Under the pieces are notes generated by a model, which ran no database searches, had not been told where the DNA came from, and saw only the letters and a program-made list of their open reading frames with translations. 64,000 bases of DNA, from positions 682,001-746,000 of the forward strand of contig NZ_JAGIBI010000001.1 in the NCBI RefSeq assembly GCF_017744395.1, given 5' to 3'. Positions 19,678-28,051 of this stretch are shown piece by piece. The stretch is from Herbaspirillum sp. (GTDB lineage: Bacteria; Pseudomonadota; Gammaproteobacteria; Burkholderiales; Burkholderiaceae_D). How positions within the stretch are numbered: position 1 is the first letter of the stretch; each line of letters opens with the position of its first letter. Made by a program: the position numbers and the translations under genes.

Positions 19678-21082
19678 GGGCGAACTCCTTGCGCACGTCG
19701 ACGATGCGGCCGGCCAGGGCGGCAGCCGCGGCCATCGCCGGACTCATCAGGTGGGTACGGGCGCCACGTCCCTGGCGTCCCTCGAAATTGCGGTTGGTGG
19801 TGGAGGCGCAGCGCTGGCCCGGCTGGAGCACATCGTCGTTCATCGCCAGGCACATCGAACAGCCCGGCTGGCGCCACTCGAAACCGGCGGCGATCAGGGC
19901 ATCGGCCAGCCCTTCCCGCTCGGCCTGTTCGCGCACCCGGCCGGAACCCGGCACCACCATGGCGCGCACGCCCGGCGCCACGCGGCGCCCGCTCACCACG
20001 GCCGCCACCTCGCGCAGGTCCTCGATGCGCGCATTGGTGCAGGAACCGATGAAGACGTGGTCGACCGCCAGCCCATCCAGTGCGCCGCCCGCCTCCAGCC
20101 CCATGTAGCCGAGCGCCTTGGCGGCATTGGCCTGTTCCACCGGATGCGGCGGCAGCGCCGGAATCCGGCCGCCGATCGGGATCGCCTGGTCGGGACTGGT
20201 GCCCCAGGTGACATAAGGCGCGACGGCATCGGCATCGAAGCGATGTTCGGTGTCGAATACAGCGTCAGCATCGGATTTCAGCGCGCGCCATTGCGCCATC
20301 GCGGTCGAGATATCCCCGGGCGGCATGTCGCGGATGCGTTCGGCCACGTAGCGCACGCTGACCTCGTCGGGCGCGATCAGCGCGCCACGCGCGCCGGCTT
20401 CCACCGTCATGTTGCACAAGGTCATGCGGGCCTCGGCCGACAGCGCTTCGATGGCGCTGCCGCAATACTCCACCGCATAGCCGCGCGCGCCCTGCGCGCC
20501 GATGCGCGCGATGATGTGCAGCACCAGGTCCTTGGCGGTGACGCCGCCGCCCAGATTGCCGTTGACGCAGATGCGCATGTCCTGCGCAACGCGGTAGACC
20601 AGCGTCTGCGTCGCCAGCACATGCTCCACTTCGGAAGTGCCGATGCCGAAGCCCAGCGCGCCCAAGGCGCCGTAGGTAGTGGTATGGCTGTCGCCGCACA
20701 GCACCACCATGCCGGGCCGGATCAGGCCGATCTCGGGCGCCACCACGTGTTCGATGCCCTGCTCGCGGTCGTTCACGTCGAATAGGTAGATGCCGTGCTG
20801 GCGGCAGTTGCGGGTGAAATTGGTGGCCTGCCGGGCGGCGGCGTCGATCACGATAGTCCGGCGGTCGCGCGCCACCGGATGCGTCGGGATCACATGGTCG
20901 ACGATGCCCATCTGCTTTTCGGGGCAGCGCACCGGCAGGTTCTTCTCGGCCAACCCGGCGAACGCCTGCGGGCTGGTGTACTCGTTCATGATGTGCAGGT
21001 CGGCGTACAGCGCGACGTGCTGCGCATCGACGCGGAATACCGTGTGGCTGTCCACGATCTTCCGGTAAAGCGTTTTTCCCAC
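19664..21082 (-). CDS. leuC: LeuC-type hydro-lyase large subunit, 4Fe-4S
   Basis: Large, iron-sulfur subunit of a LeuCD-type hydro-lyase, 472 residues. Cluster cysteines are in FIGSCTNARIEDL and in PGCSMCLAMN, the aconitase-superfamily pattern, and GDSHTTTYGALGALGFGIG is present. The start is a GTG at 21082 preceded five bases earlier by AGGAGG, giving VGKTLYRKIVDSH, which matches the E. coli LeuC N-terminus. In-frame ATGs at 21124 and 21103 are less likely. It is divergent from a LysR gene with an AT-rich control region between them. The neighbourhood (symporter, LysR) points to catabolism; two-subunit maleate hydratases belong to the same family. Confidence 0.9.
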   Translation of the reverse strand: MGKTLYRKIVDSHTVFRVDAQHVALYADLHIMNEYTSPQAFAGLAEKNLPVRCPEKQMGIVDHVIPTHPVARDRRTIVIDAAARQATNFTRNCRQHGIYLFDVNDREQGIEHVVAPEIGLIRPGMVVLCGDSHTTTYGALGALGFGIGTSEVEHVLATQTLVYRVAQDMRICVNGNLGGGVTAKDLVLHIIARIGAQGARGYAVEYCGSAIEALSAEARMTLCNMTVEAGARGALIAPDEVSVRYVAERIRDMPPGDISTAMAQWRALKSDADAVFDTEHRFDADAVAPYVTWGTSPDQAIPIGGRIPALPPHPVEQANAAKALGYMGLEAGGALDGLAVDHVFIGSCTNARIEDLREVAAVVSGRRVAPGVRAMVVPGSGRVREQAEREGLADALIAAGFEWRQPGCSMCLAMNDDVLQPGQRCASTTNRNFEGRQGRGARTHLMSPAMAAAAALAGRIVDVRKEFAHEPA

Positions 21083-21207
21083 GGTCTCCTCCTGATGTGT
21101 CATGCGATGGATACATCGCTTCATCTGACGGAAACCAGTGTAACTTCACCGATCAATGTGCATAATACATACTCATTTAAGCTATTTTTAAATTTAACTT
21201 AACAATA
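21083..21207. promoter_or_regulatory. LysR-type control region between leuC and its divergent regulator
   Basis: Two dyads with the T-N11-A form of LysR sites lie in this AT-rich gap: ATGT-N7-ACAT at 21156-21170 and ATTTAA-N7-TTAAAT at 21175-21193. A reverse-strand TACACT at 21142-21137 is a plausible leuC -10. This would put the dyad centres about 33 and 54 bases upstream of transcription. The match is by inspection only. Confidence 0.6.
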
Positions 21208-22098
21208 ATGGATCCGATCAGCGACCTCGAATTCTTCACCCGGCTGGTGCGCTACGGCAGCCTGTCGGCGCTGGCGCGCGACCTCGGCGTGACGCCGCCG
21301 GCCGTCAGCGCGCGCCTGGCGGCGCTGGAAAAGCGGCTGGGCGTGCGCCTGCTCAACCGCACCACGCGGCGGCTGGCCATGACGCAGGAGGGCGAGCTGT
21401 ATCTCGCCACCGGTTCGAAGTTGCTGGAAGACGTGCAGGAGCTGGAGCGCATGGTATCGAGCAGCCGCGATGTGCCGCGCGGGCTGCTGAAGGTGAACGC
21501 CACCTTCGGCTTCGGCCGCCGCCATATCGCGCCGGCCTTGTCGGCATTCCGGCAGTGCTGCCCGGAAGTGGACGTGCAGCTGGACCTGACCGACCGGCCG
21601 CTGAACCTGGCCGAGTCCGCCTTCGACGTCGGCATCCGCTTCGGCGAACCGCCCGACTCGCGGCTGGTGGCGCGGCGGCTGGCCGCCAACCGTCGCCTGC
21701 TGTGCGCCGCGCCCGCCTACCTCGATGCGCACGGCGTGCCCGCATCGCCGGACGGCCTGCGCGGGCACCGCTGCATCGTGCTGCGCGAGAACGACACCGC
21801 CTACGGCACCTGGCACTTCAGCAAAGGCAAGCGCCACCAGACGGTAAAGGTGCATGGCGCGATGAGCAGCAACGACGGCGAAGCCACGCTGCAATGGGCT
21901 CTGGACGGCCACGGCCTGCTGCTGCGTTCGCAATGGGATGTGCAGGAACATATCGGCAGCGGTCGCCTGCGCCGCGTGCTGCCCGACTGGGAACTGCCGC
22001 CGGCCGATATCTATGCGGTCTACCCCGAGCGCCTGAACCTGTCAGCCAAGGTAAGGGTCTTCGTCGATTTTCTTGAAAAGGCGATCCGCCTGCCCTGA
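21208..22098 (+). CDS. LysR-family regulator of the leuCD-symporter operon
   Basis: Transcription regulator of 296 residues with an N-terminal winged helix-turn-helix (FFTRLVRYGSLSALARDLGVTPPAVSARLAALEKRLGVRLLNRTTR) and a periplasmic-binding-like effector domain. The N-terminus resembles the DmlR branch, whose E. coli member controls D-malate use, but this is an impression. It is divergent from leuC with 125 bases between the starts, the standard arrangement for a LysR protein that controls its neighbour in response to a substrate or intermediate. The ATG at 21208 has no strong ribosome site. A small carboxylate effector is likely given the target operon. Confidence 0.9.
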   Translation: MDPISDLEFFTRLVRYGSLSALARDLGVTPPAVSARLAALEKRLGVRLLNRTTRRLAMTQEGELYLATGSKLLEDVQELERMVSSSRDVPRGLLKVNATFGFGRRHIAPALSAFRQCCPEVDVQLDLTDRPLNLAESAFDVGIRFGEPPDSRLVARRLAANRRLLCAAPAYLDAHGVPASPDGLRGHRCIVLRENDTAYGTWHFSKGKRHQTVKVHGAMSSNDGEATLQWALDGHGLLLRSQWDVQEHIGSGRLRRVLPDWELPPADIYAVYPERLNLSAKVRVFVDFLEKAIRLP

Positions 22099-22473
22099 TG
22101 TGCCGCGCACGCCATTCGCTGCACTGCAAACAAAAAACGGCCCGAAGGGTGCTTGGCAACGCTAATTTTTTGCTGCACTGCGAACATATTCCGGCCGTTT
22201 TTCCCTGTAAGCCTGTGTAAGTTTCAAGCAAGTCCTGCGTAAGTTTTTGGTCGCACACTCGGCGCGTGGACAAGTGGGCCATTACGCAAGCAATGCGGAA
22301 CCAATATCGCAGTTTGTGTAGGAATCCGTTGACGACCATCGCCGGGGCGAAGTCGTCGACGGGTTGAAACGGGGATGGTGTCGCAACTTCATGCATGGCA
22401 TCTCCGCTGCGTTCTTGCATAACGCCCCATTCGGCCATGCATCAACCAACCCAATTAAAACTAGGAGACCAGC
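22099..22473. promoter_or_regulatory. Repeat-rich leader region upstream of the MFS gene
   Basis: This 375-base gap has no gene. It contains GCTGCACTGCAAACA at 22118-22132 repeated with one change at 22172-22186, a 10-base inverted repeat AAAAACGGCC/GGCCGTTTTT (22133-22142 and 22193-22202), and CCTGTGTAAGTTT at 22212-22224 repeated with one change at 22234-22246, exactly 22 bases apart. The last pair could be a regulator site on one DNA face. No promoter hexamers are convincing. Confidence 0.45.
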
Positions 22474-24141
22474 ATGACGACAGCATCAGTCAGCACGACT
22501 GCGCGCGGCATCACACCTGAGGAGCGCAAGGTCATTTTCGCATCCTCGCTCGGCACCGTTTTCGAATGGTATGACTTTTACCTGTACGGTTCGCTGGCGG
22601 CCATCATCGCCAAGCAGTTCTTCGCCGGCACCGACCCCAACACCGCGTTCATCTTCGCGCTGCTGGCGTTCGCAGCGGGCTTCATCGTGCGCCCGTTCGG
22701 CGCGCTGGTGTTCGGCCGCCTGGGCGACCTGGTCGGACGCAAATACACCTTCCTGGTGACCATCCTGATCATGGGCGCGTCGACCTTCATCGTCGGCATC
22801 CTGCCCAACTACAACTCGATCGGCATTACCGCGCCGATCATCCTGATCGCCCTGCGCATCCTGCAAGGTTTGGCGCTGGGCGGCGAATACGGCGGCGCAG
22901 CCACCTACGTGGCCGAACACGCGCCGGAAGGCCGCCGCGGCGCCTTCACCGCCTGGATCCAGACCACCGCGACCCTGGGCCTGTTCCTGTCGCTGCTGGT
23001 GATCCTGGGCGTGCGCACCTCGGTGGGCGAAGCCGCTTTCGCCGAATGGGGCTGGCGCATTCCGTTCCTGGTCTCGATCCTGCTGCTGGCCATTTCGGTG
23101 TGGATCCGCCTGTCGATGAATGAATCCCCGGCGTTCCTGAAGATGAAGTCGGAAGGCAAGACCTCCAAGGCGCCGCTGACTGAAGCCTTCGGCCAGTGGA
23201 AGAACCTGAAGCTGGTGATCCTGGCCCTGATCGGCCTGACCGCCGGCCAGGCCGTGGTGTGGTATACCGGCCAGTTCTACGCGCTGTTCTTCCTGACCCA
23301 GTCGCTCAAGGTCGACGGCGCCACCGCCAACATCCTGATCGCGCTGGCCCTGCTGCTGGCCACCCCGTTCTTCATCTTCTTCGGCTCGCTGTCGGACAAG
23401 ATCGGCCGCAAGCCCATCATCCTGGGCGGCTGCCTGATCGCCGCGGTGACCTACTTCCCGATCTTCAGCGGCCTGACCCACTTCGCCAACCCGGCGCTGG
23501 AAGCCGCGCTGCAAAAGGCACCGGTGGTCGTGACCGCCGATCCGGCCAGCTGCCAGTTCCAGTTCAACCCGACCGGCACCAAGAAGTTCACCTCCTCGTG
23601 CGACATCGTCAAGGCCAAGCTGTCGGCCGCTTCGGTGAACTACGAGAACGCGGTCGGCGCACCGGGCTCGGTGGCGACCGTCAAGATCGGCGACAAGATC
23701 ATCACTTCGTACAATGCCGCCGGCCTGTCCAAGGAAGAAGCCGCAGAGAAGGACAAGGCCCTGTCCAAGGAACTGGCTGACGACATCAAGGCCGCCGGCT
23801 ACCCGACCAAGGCCGATCCGGACCAGATGAACAAGCCGATGGTCCTCTTGCTGCTGTTCATCCTGGTGCTGTACGTGACCATGGTCTACGGCCCGATCGC
23901 CGCCGCCCTGGTGGAAATGTTCCCGACCCGCATCCGCTACACCTCGATGTCGATGCCTTACCACATCGGCAACGGCTGGTTCGGCGGCCTGCTGCCGACC
24001 ACCTCGTTCGCGCTGGTGGCCTTCAAGGGCGACATCTACTACGGCCTGTGGTATCCGATCGTCATCGCCCTGGTGACCTTCGTGATCGGCCTGCTGTTCG
24101 TCAAGGAAACCGTCCACAACAACATCTACGCCGTCGACTGA
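22474..24141 (+). CDS. MFS transporter, metabolite:H+ symporter (ProP/KgtP-like) with a large extramembrane insert
   Basis: Inner-membrane symporter of 555 residues in the MHS family. The N-terminal half has FASSLGTVFEWYDFYLYG, FGRLGDLVGRKYTF and the RILQGLALGGEYGGAATYVAEH block typical of ProP, KgtP and ShiA. Between the two C-terminal membrane bundles there is a hydrophilic insert of about 100 residues (roughly 345-445) containing two cysteines near 360 and 376. An ordinary MHS carrier lacks it and is about 430-450 long. The gene is preceded by AGGAG at good spacing and ends with a strong terminator. Substrate is unknown; the flanking organic-acid operons suggest a carboxylate but do not prove it. 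Confidence 0.88.
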   Translation: MTTASVSTTARGITPEERKVIFASSLGTVFEWYDFYLYGSLAAIIAKQFFAGTDPNTAFIFALLAFAAGFIVRPFGALVFGRLGDLVGRKYTFLVTILIMGASTFIVGILPNYNSIGITAPIILIALRILQGLALGGEYGGAATYVAEHAPEGRRGAFTAWIQTTATLGLFLSLLVILGVRTSVGEAAFAEWGWRIPFLVSILLLAISVWIRLSMNESPAFLKMKSEGKTSKAPLTEAFGQWKNLKLVILALIGLTAGQAVVWYTGQFYALFFLTQSLKVDGATANILIALALLLATPFFIFFGSLSDKIGRKPIILGGCLIAAVTYFPIFSGLTHFANPALEAALQKAPVVVTADPASCQFQFNPTGTKKFTSSCDIVKAKLSAASVNYENAVGAPGSVATVKIGDKIITSYNAAGLSKEEAAEKDKALSKELADDIKAAGYPTKADPDQMNKPMVLLLLFILVLYVTMVYGPIAAALVEMFPTRIRYTSMSMPYHIGNGWFGGLLPTTSFALVAFKGDIYYGLWYPIVIALVTFVIGLLFVKETVHNNIYAVD

Positions 24142-24199
24142 ACGGTGTAATCCGGGCCGCCTTGCATGGCGGCTCGCGCAGCAAACTTCCTTCAAAGCT

Positions 24200-24235
24200 G
24201 GGCCGGGCGGAACCGGATATCCGCCCGGCCCTTTT
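24200..24235 (+). terminator. Rho-independent terminator after the MFS gene
   Basis: GGGCCGGGCGGA (24200-24211) pairs exactly with TCCGCCCGGCCC (24220-24231) around an eight-base loop and is followed by TTTT. It may also serve the converging LysR gene. Confidence 0.85.
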
Positions 24236-24264
24236 CAATGGGCGAACCCGCCCTTGCCGCCTGC

Positions 24265-25158
24265 TCAGGCAGCGGCCTTCTCTTCCAGCAATTCCAGCAA
24301 ACCCTGCGCCGCGATCGATAGGCTGCGTTCCTTGGGCGTGACGATCAGCAGCGGCCGCACCAGTTCCGGCGCGTCCAGCGGAATCGCCACCAGGTTGGGC
24401 AGGCGAAACTGGAACAGCGTCAGCTCCGGCACCACGCTCACCCCCAGCCCGCTTTCGATCAGTCCCGCCACGGTAGCCAGGTGTTCCACTTCCAAACCGG
24501 TGTTGATGACGCCGCCGGGATGCAACAGCGCGTCCAGGTGCTGGCGCACGCTGGTCGAGCGCGCCAGGTGGATCAGTTCGCAGCCGGCCAGCTGGGAGAC
24601 CTTGATGCGCCGTTTTCCGGCCAGCTTGTGATCGCGCCGGCACACCAGATAGAACGGGTCGGAACACAGCGGCCGGGTATCGAATTCCAGCAAGTTGGGC
24701 CCCGGCGCGGCCAGCGCGATATCCACCTTGCCCTGGCGCAGCAGGTCGAGGCAATGGTCCGATATGGCATCGAACAATTCCAGCGCCACGCCCGGGTAGC
24801 GCCGCCGGTACTCGGCCAGCAGCGGCGGCAGCCAGCCGGCGGCCAGCGAAGGCAGCGCGGCGATGGCAACCCGGCCCTTGCGGCGCGCCACATAGTCGCT
24901 CATGTTGGAAAACGCCGACTCGATGTCGGCTACCAGCTGGCGCGCCACTTCGACGAACAATTCGCCTTCCGGCGTCAGCGTCACGTTGCGCGTATCGCGT
25001 TCGAACAGGCGCGCGCCGGCGGCTGCCTCCAGCTTCTGGATCATCACGCTGAAGGCCGATTGCGAAACGTGGCAGCGCTCGGCCGCATGGCCGAAATGGC
25101 GGCAATCGGCCAAGGCCAGGAAGGCCTGCAGCAAGCGGGTCGAGATGTTGGTTTGCAT
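24265..25158 (-). CDS. LysR-family regulator of the CitMHS-AtuA operon
   Basis: LysR-type regulator of 297 residues. The helix-turn-helix is at about residues 18-45 (FGHAAERCHVSQSAFSVMIQKLEAAAGARLFERDTR), followed by the linker helix and a two-lobed effector domain. It is divergent from the CitMHS gene with 191 bases between, and a dyad with LysR-site form lies in that gap. The start MQTNISTRLLQAFLAL is normal for the family. The effector is presumably the organic acid imported by the neighbouring carrier. The C-terminal AAA tail is unremarkable. Confidence 0.9.
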   Translation of the reverse strand: MQTNISTRLLQAFLALADCRHFGHAAERCHVSQSAFSVMIQKLEAAAGARLFERDTRNVTLTPEGELFVEVARQLVADIESAFSNMSDYVARRKGRVAIAALPSLAAGWLPPLLAEYRRRYPGVALELFDAISDHCLDLLRQGKVDIALAAPGPNLLEFDTRPLCSDPFYLVCRRDHKLAGKRRIKVSQLAGCELIHLARSTSVRQHLDALLHPGGVINTGLEVEHLATVAGLIESGLGVSVVPELTLFQFRLPNLVAIPLDAPELVRPLLIVTPKERSLSIAAQGLLELLEEKAAA

Positions 25159-25177
25159 GGTGGACGAGGGATAGGTT

Positions 25178-25248
25178 GATTGATCTGAAAAACAGATTAA
25201 TCAATCGAAAAAATCAACTTTACAACAAAATTGCCAAAAACCTACACT
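25178..25248 (+). promoter_or_regulatory. CitMHS promoter with LysR-type operator
   Basis: A sigma-70-like promoter is visible as TTTACA (25219-25224), an 18-base spacer and TACACT (25243-25248). Upstream lies the dyad ATCTG-N5-CAGAT (25183-25197), which has the T-N11-A form and extends outward as GATTGAT and ATCAATC to 25178-25206. Its centre is about 65 bases before the predicted transcription start, the usual place for a LysR recognition site. Confidence 0.7.
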
Positions 25249-25349
25249 CGCCATGCCTTCCCCTTGCGTCAACACGGCACAGAAAAACCAAGCCGGGCCG
25301 CAGCGGAAAATCGAATAAGAAAAAATCCCTAAAAATCCTGGAGACACGC

Positions 25350-26651
25350 ATGCTCGCCCTGCTCGGCTTTGTCACGATCGTCCTGTTGTTCACGGCCATC
25401 CTCACCAAGAAGATGTCGCCGCTGGTGGCGCTGATCGCCATCCCCATCGTCGCCGCCCTGGTAGGCGGTTTCGGCTTGCAGACGTCCAAGTTCATCGTCG
25501 CCGGCGTGACCTCGATCGCGCCGGTGGCGGGCATGTTCGTGTTCGCCATCCTGTTCTTCGGCATCGTCACCGATGCCGGCATGCTCGATCCCATCATCAG
25601 CCGCATCCTCAGGACCGTCGGCAGCCGTCCTTCCCGCATCGTGCCCGGCACCGCGCTGCTGGCGCTGCTGATCCACCTGGACGGCTCCGGCGCGGTGACC
25701 TTCCTGATCACCATCCCGGCCATGCTGCCGCTGTACGACCGCCTTGGCATCGACAAGCGCATCCTGGCCTGCGTGGCTTCGATGGCGGCCGGCGTCAACT
25801 TCCTGCCGTGGACCGGCCCGATGATCCGCGCTTCAGCCGCGCTGCATATCCCGGTGTCCGACATCTTCACGCCGCTCATCCCGATCCAGTTGGCCGGCCT
25901 GGCGTTCGTGTTCATCGCTTCCTACCTGCTGGGCCTGAAGGAAGAACGCCGCCTGGGCCTGGGCAAAGGCGCGGCCGTGGATTTCGTGCAGCAGCATGAG
26001 CTGACCGATGCGCAGAAGAAGATCCGCCGCCCGCAAAATTTCTGGCTCAACATCGCCCTGACCGTGTTCGTGCTGGGCGTGATGATCAGCGGCAAGGTCG
26101 ATCCGGTGGTGATGTTCATGATCGGCGTGGTGGCCGCGCTGATGATCAACTACCGCGACGTCAACATGCAGCGCGAGCGCATCGACGCGCACGCCAAGGC
26201 CGCGCTGCTGATGGCCAGCATCCTGTTCGCCGCCGGCGTGTTCACCGGCATCATGACCAAATCCGGCATGCTCGGCGCCATGGCCAAGACCGCCGTTGGT
26301 TTCGTGCCGCCCGAGATGGCCGGACATATCCCGGTGGCGCTGGGCATCCTGTCGATGCCGCTGTCGCTGCTGTTCGATCCCGATTCGTTCTACTTCGGGG
26401 TGCTGCCGGTGATCGCGGAAGTCAGCCACATGCTGGGCGTGCCGACCATCCAGGTGGCGCAGGCCGCGCTGCTGGGCCAGATGACCACCGGCTTCCCGGT
26501 CAGCCCGTTGACGCCGGCCACTTTCCTGGTCTGCGGCCTGGCCGGCATCGAACTGGCAGACCACCAGAAGTACACCATTCCCTTCCTGTTCGGCGCGTCG
26601 GTCATCATGACCATCGCCTGCGTCGTACTCGGGCTGTTCCCGCTGTTCTGA
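25350..26651 (+). CDS. CitMHS-family citrate/organic-acid transporter
   Basis: Inner-membrane carrier of 433 residues with about twelve hydrophobic segments, belonging to the CitMHS family, which imports citrate as a metal complex or related carboxylates with protons. Recognisable family segments are LIHLDGSGAVTFLITIPAMLPLYDRLG, NFLPWTGPMIRA and the C-terminal FPVSPLTPATFLVCGLAGI. The start is ATG 25350 with GGAG six bases upstream; a 58-codon polar upstream extension is not credible. It is first in an operon with two AtuA-related genes (34 bases to the next start) under the divergent LysR gene, so it likely imports the substrate of that unknown enzyme. Confidence 0.9.
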   Translation: MLALLGFVTIVLLFTAILTKKMSPLVALIAIPIVAALVGGFGLQTSKFIVAGVTSIAPVAGMFVFAILFFGIVTDAGMLDPIISRILRTVGSRPSRIVPGTALLALLIHLDGSGAVTFLITIPAMLPLYDRLGIDKRILACVASMAAGVNFLPWTGPMIRASAALHIPVSDIFTPLIPIQLAGLAFVFIASYLLGLKEERRLGLGKGAAVDFVQQHELTDAQKKIRRPQNFWLNIALTVFVLGVMISGKVDPVVMFMIGVVAALMINYRDVNMQRERIDAHAKAALLMASILFAAGVFTGIMTKSGMLGAMAKTAVGFVPPEMAGHIPVALGILSMPLSLLFDPDSFYFGVLPVIAEVSHMLGVPTIQVAQAALLGQMTTGFPVSPLTPATFLVCGLAGIELADHQKYTIPFLFGASVIMTIACVVLGLFPLF

Positions 26652-26685
26652 CGCGCGGCCCGCCTTGCCATGATTGGATAGCAGC

Positions 26686-28050
26686 ATGAACCGCACAACA
26701 GATCCCTCCCGGCGCACGGTGCGCATCGGCGCCGGCGCCGGCTACTCGGGCGACCGCATCGAACCGGCGGCCGAACTGGCCGAACAAGGCGATATCGACT
26801 ACCTGGTGTTCGAATGCCTGGCCGAACGCACCATCGCCATCGGCCAGCAAGCGCGCCTGGCCGATCCGGCCAAGGGTTACGACCCGCTGCTGGACGAGCG
26901 CATGCATGCGGTGCTGAAAACCTGCGCCGAGCGCGGCATCCGCATCATCACCAACATGGGCGCGGCCAATCCGCGAGCCGCCGCGCGCCGCATCCGGGAA
27001 ATCGCGCAAGAGATCGGCCTGAAGCGGCTCAAGATCGCCGCCGTCAGCGGCGACGATGTGCTGGATGTGCTGCGGCAAGGCAGCTTCACTATCGAAGACA
27101 ACGGCTTGCAGGTGGCCTCCCTCGGCGACCGCTTGATTTCAGCCAATGCCTATCTCGGCATTGCCCCCATCGTCGAAGCGCTCGCGGGCGGCGCCGATGT
27201 CGTGGTCACCGGCCGCGTGGCCGACCCGGCGCTGGTGCTGGCGCCGCTGGTGCATGAATTCGGCTGGGCCGCGGACGACTGGGACAAGCTGGGCCAGGGC
27301 ACGCTGGTAGGCCATCTGCTGGAATGCGCCGGCCAGATCACCGGCGGCTACTTCGCCGATCCGGGCAAGAAGGATGTCGCCGGCCTGGCGCGGCTGGGCT
27401 TTCCTATCGGCGAAGTCAGCGCCGACGGCAGCGCGGTCATCACCAAGGTGGCCGGCTCAGGCGGCCAGGTGACGGCGCAAACCTGCAAGGAACAACTGCT
27501 CTACGAAATCCACGACCCGCAGAGCTACTTCACGCCGGATGTGGTGGCCGACTTCTCGCAGGCGCGCATCGAGGAAATCGGCCCGGACCGGGTCGCCGTC
27601 AGCGGCGGCCACGGCCGCCCCCGCACCGCCACGCTTAAGACCACGCTGGGCTACCGCGACAGCTTCATCGGCGAAGGCCAGATTTCCTACGCCGGACCGG
27701 GCGCCCAGGCGCGCGCGCAACTGGCGCTGGACATCGTGCGCGAACGCCTGGCGCTGACCGGCCTGCAAGCCGAGGAATTGCGCTTCGACCTGATCGGCGT
27801 CAACGCCATCTGCGGCAGCGGTATGTCATCCGCGGCAGCCGAACCGTTCGAAGTGCGTGCCCGCGTTGCCGGCCGCACCGCCAGCATGAAGGAAGCCGTG
27901 CGCATCGGCAATGAAGTCGAGACACTCTACACCAACGGCCCGGCCGGCGGCGGCGGCGCCACCAAGGCGGCGCGCGAGGTCATCGCCGTGCTATCCATGC
28001 TGCTGCCGCGCGAGCTGGCAAGCGCATCCGTTCATTTCGAGGAGATCTGA
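26686..28050 (+). CDS. AtuA/DUF1446 family protein, N-terminal catalytic-type domain
   Basis: 454-residue protein of the acyclic-terpene-utilisation AtuA family (formerly DUF1446). It starts VRIGAGAGYSGDRIEPAAELAEQGDIDYLVFECLAERT, the family's defining N-terminus, and contains TNMGAANPRAAARR, GADVVVTGRVADPAL and VNAICGSGM. The biochemical activity of the family is unclear; AtuA is needed for terpene growth in Pseudomonas citronellolis. None of the other terpene genes (acyl-CoA carboxylases, dehydrogenases) is here, so a terpene role is not supported. In some relatives the C-terminal AtuA domain is fused; here it is a separate downstream gene one base away. ATG 26686 is preferred over an upstream TTG. 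Confidence 0.85.
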   Translation: MNRTTDPSRRTVRIGAGAGYSGDRIEPAAELAEQGDIDYLVFECLAERTIAIGQQARLADPAKGYDPLLDERMHAVLKTCAERGIRIITNMGAANPRAAARRIREIAQEIGLKRLKIAAVSGDDVLDVLRQGSFTIEDNGLQVASLGDRLISANAYLGIAPIVEALAGGADVVVTGRVADPALVLAPLVHEFGWAADDWDKLGQGTLVGHLLECAGQITGGYFADPGKKDVAGLARLGFPIGEVSADGSAVITKVAGSGGQVTAQTCKEQLLYEIHDPQSYFTPDVVADFSQARIEEIGPDRVAVSGGHGRPRTATLKTTLGYRDSFIGEGQISYAGPGAQARAQLALDIVRERLALTGLQAEELRFDLIGVNAICGSGMSSAAAEPFEVRARVAGRTASMKEAVRIGNEVETLYTNGPAGGGGATKAAREVIAVLSMLLPRELASASVHFEEI

Positions 28051-28051
28051 C

